Origin: Micromussa lordhowensis
Lineage: Eukaryota > Cnidaria > Anthozoa > Scleractinia > Lobophylliidae
DNA length: 64,000 nt
Direction: 5' to 3'
NCBI GenBank assembly: GCA_964020085.1
Contig: OZ026598.1
Location: forward strand, 20,050,629 to 20,114,628
The notes beneath the pieces were generated by a model. The model was not told the origin of the DNA. It saw only the letters and a list, made by a program, of their open reading frames with translations, and did not search any database. Position 1 is the stretch's first letter, and every line of letters begins with the position of its first letter. Shown piece after piece: positions 57,401 to 64,000 of the stretch. Position numbers and translations under genes: made by a program.

Positions 57401-59940
57401 AACTGAAACTCATTGTTTTCATTCCAGATGAATTAAACTTGAACTTAAATGTTGTCATTACAAACGAAAAGACGAGAAAAAGGCCTCTCTTTATGAAAAC
57501 CCGTATAAAGTATACGCGCGCTTACGCGCGTATACCTTCAGACTAGCTGAAATTAACAAAACCGATTGTATATTTTATTACACGTCACGGAAGTATTTTG
57601 CCGTTGAATAAAAAATTCACTGTGTTTTGTCGAAGAGAACCGGGAATAGACGCTTCTACAGTCCCATCTTCAAGGAGCAAAAACAAAGTAAACACGGTCC
57701 AAGCAAGCGACTTCCCAACCCGCGCCGAAACACAGGTAGTTCAATTTTGCGGATCTTGAAAAATGCGAATGACACAAAAGCCAAGAACTGTCTGTACGTA
57801 TTTGTTTTCGAACATGAAACTGTTAAATGTTTTCATCACTGCTTTCTTCCTGGTTTACAAACATTTCTAAATGACCGGTAAAAGTGAAGTCAATAGCTTC
57901 AATATCCACGACTTCCACTTTATATAATTGGCAAAAGAGGACGCTACGATCGATCGGCAAACTTTCATCGTACAGATTTGAGCACTCTTAAGCCCATAAA
58001 CGACGGCATATTCTTGGCTACGATTTTCGAGCGAAGTAGATTTGAAAAGTTTAATAGTCAAATCTCAAACGAACGTGATAACTCAACGATCAACAGAGTT
58101 CGGCAAACGCTTCGTTCGAGCGTGCAAGTTCGCATTGCAATAGCTGTAAAAATAGAAAGCTTTGCAGCATATTCTTGGCTACGATTTTTGAGCCAAGTAG
58201 ATTTGAAAAGTTTAAGAGTCAGTCTCAAATGAACGTGACAAACAAACGACAGAGTTCGGCAAACGTTCGAGCGTGCGAAGTTACAATAGGCTATTAAAGT
58301 CTCGCGAGAAATTCAAGCAGTTGAACTTACAGTTTTTTTAGGCTCTCGCGAGACGAGACGAGAGTCTCGTCTCGCGAGACAAGATTCTTGTCTCGCGAGA
58401 CGAGATTCTCGTCTCGCGAGAGGGTGGTAACTTACTTTTGAGCGGTACTGTATGTTGTTTTATTTTGTGCTGGAAAAGCAGGGAAAAGCAGCTGTCTCCA
58501 GTTTCCTTCACTTCACATGGAAAAGTGATGTGTGTCATCACCCTTGCTAATTATTTTTCAGTATCCTGCTGTTCACATTTTAAATTTTACTGCAATATGG
58601 TAATGAGATAAATTGGAGTGACAGACAGTTCATGACCTTCTGACTTTCTTTTCTTCCGACCTATTAGGCTGTACTCTTGTCTCAGAAGGGCACTTGGGTT
58701 AGGTAAAAAAAAAAGCTGTTGTAAACTTTAAAAAAGTTAGAGTATCAGTAGAGTTCTTAACTTGTGTGCTGCACTAAATATTGCAACATTGTTGTCCAGT
58801 CGTTTTCAGTGATGATTTTATTTATACCTACATTGTTTGAGGTGCTCGTGGAGTATCCCTGATTGGAACTCATGTCTGAGAAAAATGTTCTGGACCAGTG
58901 CATAGAGATCACAACTAATTAAAAGTGAAGGTCCATTTTACTGTACTTGTCTGTCAACATTATTTTTGTCTTTTTTTCTACAGAGCTGCAAAAGAAAAAG
59001 CAAGGGCTAAAGAGCAGCAAAAGAAAGTAGTTAAGGTAAGACTCCCTGATGCGCACACTGTTACAGGGCTCGAATAAAACTTGAATTCTGGCTTGCTCAT
59101 CGAACAAGCAGCTCTCAAACTTTGCTTGCCCGTGGCAAGTCTTATACCGCATTCACACCAACCTGTTAAACATGTTTAAAGGTGGGTTAACTAAACAAGG
59201 TTAAAATTTAGCTGCTCATACCATACACACCCCACAACTTAACAAGGCAAAAACATGTTTGAACAAAATATGTTAGCAAAGTGGTTTGAAATTTGTCTTC
59301 TCAAAATGACTGCAAAGGGTAATCGACAAATTTGAAAAGCTTAAACTTGATTTAGTTAAACTAGTTTAGTTGGTGTGAATGGGGTATTAGTTTACCTCTT
59401 TTGTGATTTACGTGTAGTTATTTTAGTTAGCAGATGGCTTTCCTGGGCCCTTGCCTGGCAGGAAAATCTACAAGTCCTGGAGGAACAAATAATCAAGCCC
59501 TCTGTTATTGTAAAAGAAAAAAGTTTTTCATGTACCAAATAGACCCTTCCATGGTTTCTGGTGCCACCTTAGTTGGAGGGCAAACACAGTACAAATTACA
59601 TTAAGTGTAAAGAAAAGGTAGAGGGTTGATGCTTCATAATGTGAGGATGATTAGTGTTTTGCTGTGGTTAACCTAGTATGTTGTAGGGATCAGTGCTTTT
59701 TGTTTTGTTAAAGTAACACACCAAGTTTTGCTTCTGAGTTGATATTAGATGCATGCAAAAGAAATATAAGGGAAGTAAAATAATCATGAGAAAATGAACA
59801 GTTAAAAGTCACTGTGAATTTGTTGAGTTAAATACATGTATTGTTTATATTTTTAGTCACAGCAACAAACTGCCCGGCCAAAGCAGAAGGCAGCCAAACC
59901 TGTGCAGACAAAGGCTCCTCGTGTTGGAGGAAAGCGCTAA
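51444..59940 (+). CDS. RPL24: 60S ribosomal protein L24 (eL24)
   Basis: A structural protein of the large cytosolic ribosomal subunit, at the intersubunit bridge. Five coding exons: 51444-51448 (only ATGAA), 51766-51841, 56178-56425, 58984-59035 and 59857-59940. All have GT/AG boundaries and the phases join to 154 residues; human has 157. The start reads [20 protein letters not shown] and matches the family start. [28 protein letters not shown], then [20 protein letters not shown] and the closing APRVGGKR are diagnostic. The first coding exon holds five bases and the second Lys codon is split by intron 1. An AATAAA lies at 59976-59981. Introns 2 (4.3 kb) and 3 (2.6 kb) are large for this gene and full of transposons. 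The gene is intact. Confidence 0.97.
51854..52052. mobile_element. TIR element with a 21-bp tandem core, in RPL24 intron 2
   Basis: The ends are 'cggtgtgcgacacttgcaga' with 'ctgcagact' and their reverse complement, about 35 bp each. The core contains three tandem 21-bp units (aggctaacctgagtgctatt and variants, about 51943-52005). The left end starts 13 bp after the RPL24 exon 2 boundary. Confidence 0.8.
52605..52640. repeat. Short hairpin in RPL24 intron 2
   Basis: 'ggctcctaactt' mirrored by 'aagttaggagcc' with a short spacer. A second hairpin ('agccagccgagcg' and 'cgctcggctggc') lies at 53105-53135. Confidence 0.6.
53370..53880. repeat. Degenerate repeats in RPL24 intron 2
   Basis: Repeated phrases 'aac(c/g)agcgtgttc', 'atcgaactgaaagttc' and 'agagcaaatcca' recur irregularly. 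The pattern resembles the opening 300 bp of the window. This is a decayed tandem array or an old element. Confidence 0.5.
54167..55739. mobile_element. DNA transposon with 'cagggtccga' ends, RPL24 intron 2
   Basis: The left end 'cagggtccgaaatt' and the right end '…cggaccctg' are inverted repeats. Both subterminal regions carry repeated 'ggtcgccaa' motifs. TTTTA flanks both ends (54162-54166 and 55740-55744), a probable 5-bp target duplication. The interior holds another element (54393-55041). No transposase frame survives. A hAT-type relationship is possible from the ends only. Confidence 0.7.
54393..55041. mobile_element. Nested element, dispersed family B copy 2
   Basis: The ends 'aaggtaattcc' and 'ggaattacctt' are inverted. 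Shared phrases with 13527-13690 include 'tgcattgcgcatccctactg' and 'acgagcacggtgacc'. The latter phrase is repeated inside at about 54927-54942, and 'tttgatagtagaaca' also occurs twice. It lies within the larger 54167-55739 element. Confidence 0.6.
55785..55808 (+). repeat. (TCTG)n microsatellite
   Basis: A short run of gtctgtctgtctgtct follows 'aaataaag', probably the tail of a retroelement. Confidence 0.6.
56777..58450. mobile_element. Tc1/mariner-like element with CGCG-motif arrays, RPL24 intron 3
   Basis: The ends begin 'cagtaccgctcaaaagtaag' and are mirrored at the right. Each is flanked by a TA dinucleotide (56775-56776 and 58451-58452), as in Tc1/mariner insertions. Next to each end is a palindromic array of ctcgtctcgcgagacgag-type units (56804-56899 and 58298-58422). 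Nine perfect TCTCGCGAGA decamers are present in total. No transposase is recognisable. A 120-bp phrase in the right half is duplicated (about 58012-58140 and 58168-58290), and a palindrome of 'tatacgcgcgcttacgcgcg' type lies near 57510. Confidence 0.85.
58803..58884 (+). ncRNA. Candidate box C/D snoRNA in RPL24 intron 3
   Basis: A C box (GTGATGA, 58809-58815) and a D box (CTGA, 58876-58879) are framed by a five-base terminal stem (TTTTC at 58803-58807 with GAAAA at 58880-58884). The total is 82 nt, a normal size. The RNA would lie 99 bp upstream of the exon 4 acceptor, close to the typical position for intron-hosted box C/D RNAs. The guide upstream of the D box would be 'ttggaactcatgt'. An additional CTGA at 58859-58862 could be a D' box, though it is close to D. 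The target in rRNA is not known to me. Ribosomal protein introns commonly host such RNAs. Confidence 0.4.
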
Positions 59941-59999
59941 TTCAATTCTTCTGTACTTGACAGCATTCAACATGTAATAAAGCCTTTAATACCAACAGG

Positions 60000-60715
60000 T
60001 TGTCTTCTGTTTGTTGGAATTATTTTACAACAGTTTTTTTTAAAGCTAGCATCTCGTACAATCAGTGCTTCCGCCATCCTCTCTAGGAAGCATTTAGAGT
60101 AAAACAGTGAACTTGTGACGGCCTTGTTTAATCAGCACACAGCTAGTAATGCAAAAAAGTAGATTTCACCCTCGTTAGTACAAATAAACTGGGAAGTACA
60201 AGAATGTTAACTTGACTGGTAGTGGCTTCCCAGGCCACAATGTCTTTGCAATTAGTGTTTAAGTCATTAACTGGAATGCCAGCCATTCTTGAGAGATTTC
60301 TTTGTTCTGAACGTTGAAAGTTATTGACAATCATGCATGTGTGAACTCTGTGAATGTGTATATTTAGATAACTCGCACAACCTTCAACATCTCCTGTAAA
60401 CAAACAAACAGTAGCATTTTTACTGGGGGCCCTGTAAGAAACTAGTGAAATGATATTTTTTGCAGCCCTGAAAAAGAAATTTTACCCCCTTGTTCAACTT
60501 GTTTACGCTCAGATTACTTAAAACCATGTTAAAGAAAACTGTTGTTCATCTAACTTGCACCTATGGCTATGGAGTCAAGGTCCACGAAAACCGAAAAAAA
60601 GAATAACGCCAATATCCAGCAATGTTGACCGAACAAGCTTGGTCAATAAAGGATTTATTATGGGTTTTGGGAAAATTTTTCTTGTTGGACACAGTGGGTA
60701 GTCCTGAGCAGGCAA
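60000..60715. other. No gene seen
   Basis: 3' flank of RPL24. Non-coding. Confidence 0.35.
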
Positions 60716-60720
60716 GATAG

Positions 60721-61072
60721 CGCCATCTTGTCTGCTCGAGTAGCCAATCACAGCACAGGATTCAGTTCATCTTGCACACTCGCAGAGCTAGCCATATGAT
60801 AGGCACTATTGTGTCAAACATATGTAGCAACTTAGCAAAAGTCAGTATTTTTTATTGTAGAATTTAATCCACCAACACTTACTGTTGGTGGATTAAATTC
60901 TTATAATAAAGTGCCATCTTGTCACACAGGTAGCCAATCAGCACTGGATTCGGTTCATCTTGCACACTCACAGAGCTAGCCATATGATAGGCACTATTGT
61001 GTCAAACATATATAGGAACTTGGCAAAAGTCAGTATTTCTATTGTAGAATTTAATCCACCAACTCTTACTGT
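60721..61072 (+). repeat. Imperfect tandem duplication, about 190 bp apart
   Basis: 'gccatcttgtc', 'tagccaatca', 'cttgcacactc(g/a)cagagc' and 'atatgataggcactattgtg' recur in order from 60722 and from 60912. A hairpin of 'tttaatccaccaac' and 'gttggtggattaaa' lies between the copies at about 60865-60898. Confidence 0.75.
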
Positions 61073-61074
61073 TT

Positions 61075-62560
61075 GAATCAGACTATTGTATTGAGTAATT
61101 AACTCGTAGTGGAGCTCCGGCAGCCTGAATGGCTAACAAGTGGAGCACCAAAACTACAGGAAGAGAACACATGCAACTCTCTTTTCATGGTCAACATGGC
61201 TAGCGGCATCTATCGCACAACGACAAAAACAGCATCACACAACATGGCAACGATACTCAAGCTTATGAGCACCACTGCAGCATGCACCTCTATAGGAATT
61301 CCAGTATAGCTTTGTACTTTCCTCAAATAGGTTTGGCCTTAGATATCCCTCTCCCCGGTTGACCCATGTGGGTGGACATAAATGTTGATATAACACACCT
61401 GGGCATCCAATGAGCATTTGGATTGGATACAATTCTTTTTATTTAGGTTGATACTTCTACAGCAGTTTCTTTTTTTTCTTTTTTTAATTATGACTACACT
61501 TGCAAACACCATTAATTAAAGATAAGAGCCACGTTAAACTTAATGTCTTTCTGGATCCAGTAACTTGTTTGCATCCTGGTTAACCGTCTTAGTTGAACAT
61601 AACTAGAATTTCAACTTTGATTCACTCCTTGATCTTTTACCTACTGTCCTAAAAAATTATGTGACTGTTTAAAGGTGAGTGTTTTAACTACACTGGAGAT
61701 TAATGTGGAAGGAACAATTTAATTCTCCCTGTCGACTACTGTTTTCAGTAAAGTGCTAAACAAAATAATGCGGACACACAGCTCTATATTACATTCAGTT
61801 CACTTTGTCCCAGAGGAACCATGTACATTGTAATCTCTCCCTGTATCATAGGGACACTCGGCTATGCCCATTCAAGGCAACTGCATATATATTTTAAAAG
61901 GTTAGACTCAATATATATATATATGTTTTTTTTATTGCCCAAGGAAAAAAGTCTGACAATTTTTCTGATAATGAGAAACCTAGTTTTTCCAGTCTTTTCT
62001 AAACATTACCGGTAATCATTCCAGAATAATTTAAATCAACACACAGGATGTTTGCAACAACCTTGCATATTTCTATGGCACTGGAGAGAAAGACAACTTC
62101 TCAATAGAAATGCTCAACTGTCAGTTGTTATAATGAACTGTACCACTTAATAATAATTACTAATGATTATTTATTGTTTCTTGTTTAATAAATCTAAGCC
62201 CATTGACTTTATCTAGTAAGATTTGTCCCTTGCTGCCTCAGTCAGAAAAGCTTATGAATTCTTTGATCTAACTGTGTTGCAATCAGTAACAAAGAAAGAA
62301 AAAATAATAAAAAAACCACAGCACTAGGTAATTAACATTTAAGAAATCAAACAAATTCATTGGTTTGAGGGCCTGTTTCCAATTATTTTATCTCAAATTT
62401 GAGTTGCTTAACTCTTGTGACACAACTTTCCACAGTCAATTTCTAATGTTCACCTATTTTGGTCAGCACTGTGGCATACATATACATCTCCCATAAATCA
62501 ACAGTGTAGATTTAATACTATCACAATGTGTGTAGTTCGGACAATTTTTATCCATTTATG
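61075..62560. other. No gene seen
   Basis: Non-coding. The stretch includes the downstream region of the A20-like gene on the minus strand. A (TA)n run lies at about 61909-61923. Confidence 0.35.
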
Positions 62561-62564
62561 ATAA

Positions 62565-63799
62565 CTAATTAACAGTTTCAGCCAGCTCAGACATCTGTCT
62601 TTCAACAACTGTTTCACGATGAACTATTTCTGGGTAAAATCTTGTGAAGCATTTTTGGCAGTGACCATGCCTGTCTGCGGCAGCAACATTGGCGCAACCA
62701 GTTACTCTGCACTTTTCTGGTGATGTGGTGCGGGATGAAACAGACGATGACGAAACTTCAGATGGAAAATCTACCACAAGATTGAGAATAAAAGTTCAAT
62801 TATCAGTTGCAATAAGAGTACTATGTTAAATTGTTCACCATGACAAAAAGTTATGAGACCTTCGCCTCTTAGACTGTACTCTTAATAATATAATATATTA
62901 TATTGAATAGCTGATTTATTATACAGGGTTCGTACTCTTTCTTTACCAAAATTAAAGTCTGTTTCTGACTCGTCTGTGCTCTTTTCAATTTTTTATTGTT
63001 TTGCCTTTTTTTCTCGGAAAGCATACTACTTTTCCATGACCCTCACTTAAATTACATGACTTTCCACGCCTGGAAATTGAAGTAAGAAATTCCATGATTT
63101 TCCAGGTTTTCCATGACCCATACGAACCCTGTTACAAATTAAAATAAATAATTATAACGTGCCATACAATTTAACACACACACAGTTCTAAAAGCACTTC
63201 TTAATTATACCATCCTATAAGTTGACTCATTTCCTCCATGTTTAAAGCTACTTATAGTACACAGCTCACTGGATCAGAACATTACCTGGAATTGAATGTG
63301 GGTATGACAGAGGTATTGTGCTTTCTAAAAAGCACCGAGAGCAGTAGCCATTTGTCTCGGGAGTTCCAAACAGAGTGCAGTTGGTCCCATGGCATCTCTG
63401 ACCATGGAAGGCATCATTTCCCGAACTCGCATTCTGACCACTCGCGCCAGACTCGTATGGTGGACTTTGAACCTGGGAGACTTGCACAGGACCTTGCAGT
63501 TCTTGAGAGCTGTTGCTGAACTGATGATTCTCTACAGTAGTGCGAGTATTGTGGAGTTCCCCCATGTGGTTTGAACGCTGTCGTTCATTAGTTCCACTCG
63601 CTGCTGATGCACTTTGCTGTTGCTGGCCGCCCTTCTTGCGATAGCAATCATCACAAAGGCCATTTTTCTCTGTGCAGCCAAACTGCATACATCCTTTAGA
63701 AGGACATGGCAGCAGTGTGACCTTTTTCTTGGCTGCAGCTGCTTCTGTCTGCAAAAGATTTCTGCCAGAGCTGGTCTCGGCAATATTTCTTTGTTCCAC
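62565..63799 (-). CDS. TNFAIP3/A20-like protein, C-terminal zinc-finger exons (partial)
   Basis: Two minus-strand exons, 63799-63286 and 62770-62565 (stop at 62565), joined by GT/AG in phase 1. The 5' part of the gene lies beyond the right edge. Three A20-type fingers of the form C-x4-C-x11-C-x2-C are present: CPSKGCMQFG…CDDC, CHGTNCTLFG…CSRC and CRVTGCANVA…CQKC. They are separated by polar, Gln/Ser-rich linkers. In TNFAIP3 the N-terminal OTU deubiquitinase domain is followed by seven such fingers; they bind ubiquitin chains and restrain NF-kappaB signalling. A multi-finger C-terminus ending soon after the last finger fits that architecture. Other A20-finger proteins (ZFAND, OTUD7) usually have one finger. 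The OTU domain is not visible, so the assignment is provisional. Confidence 0.75.
62933..63132. mobile_element. hAT-like MITE in the A20-like gene intron
   Basis: The ends are 'cagggttcgtactctttct' and '…cccatacgaaccctg'. They are inverted repeats of the type common in hAT-derived MITEs. The interior repeats 'ttttccatgac' three times. It lies in the intron between the two A20-like exons. Confidence 0.75.
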
Positions 63800-64000
63800 C
63801 TTTGAAAAGAAACCAACAAAAAAATGTAAATGAGATCACAGCAGGGACATCTTGTGAGAATGGATTACCCCTAATGCAAAACTGGTTTATAAGGACCTTC
63901 AGGTAGTATGCTAAAGATCGAGTATGCTGAAGATCAAGGGTTACACCTGTAGTATAACTCAAAATGGTTAATGTGTAAGGTGTTCAAAATTATTTCAATC

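Overview
This is a gene-poor, AT-rich, repeat-laden piece of an animal genome. The coding genes have spliced exons with GT/AG boundaries, and there are many transposon remnants. Nothing prokaryotic (operons, ribosome-binding sites) is present. The gene mix suggests a cnidarian, most likely a stony coral: an intronless rhodopsin-like receptor, a fibrinogen-domain exon, a giant secreted beta-helix/multi-pass membrane protein and an A20-finger gene beside housekeeping genes. The exact species cannot be read from the sequence.

Recognisable protein genes, left to right: a fibrinogen C-terminal domain exon (15304-15956, +); an intronless class A GPCR (24567-25508, +); a two-exon gene on the minus strand (39428 to 29442) encoding a signal peptide, a parallel beta-helix ectodomain, a Cys-rich segment and about ten membrane segments, broken by one in-frame TAA; the AMP-activated kinase beta subunit (six exons, 42657-47390, +, complete, 272 residues); a CCDC28 homologue (50846-51253, -) that shares a bidirectional promoter with the ribosomal protein L24 gene (five exons, 51444-59940, +, complete, 154 residues); and the 3' end of a TNFAIP3/A20-like gene with three A20 zinc fingers (62565-63799, -), whose 5' part lies beyond the right edge.

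The first 14 kb hold no complete recognisable gene. They contain two isolated exon-like stretches, a LINE 3' end, SINE pieces, hairpin MITEs, a minisatellite and a perfect 129-bp tandem duplication. From 16.8 to 23.2 kb the window is mostly transposon debris: a 1.1-kb element with long terminal inverted repeats and a 7-bp target duplication, a DIRS/Ty3-type reverse transcriptase scrap, a 0.42-kb fold-back element, and head-to-head Penelope-like reverse transcriptase and GIY-YIG pieces. A decayed Ty3/Gypsy element lies at 34.75-36.26 kb. The introns of RPL24 hold at least three DNA transposons, including a Tc1-like element carrying nine copies of the TCTCGCGAGA motif, plus a candidate box C/D snoRNA.

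The genes do not form a pathway. AMPK beta, RPL24 and CCDC28 are housekeeping genes. The fibrinogen, GPCR, beta-helix and A20 genes fit the recognition and signalling repertoire that is expanded in corals.
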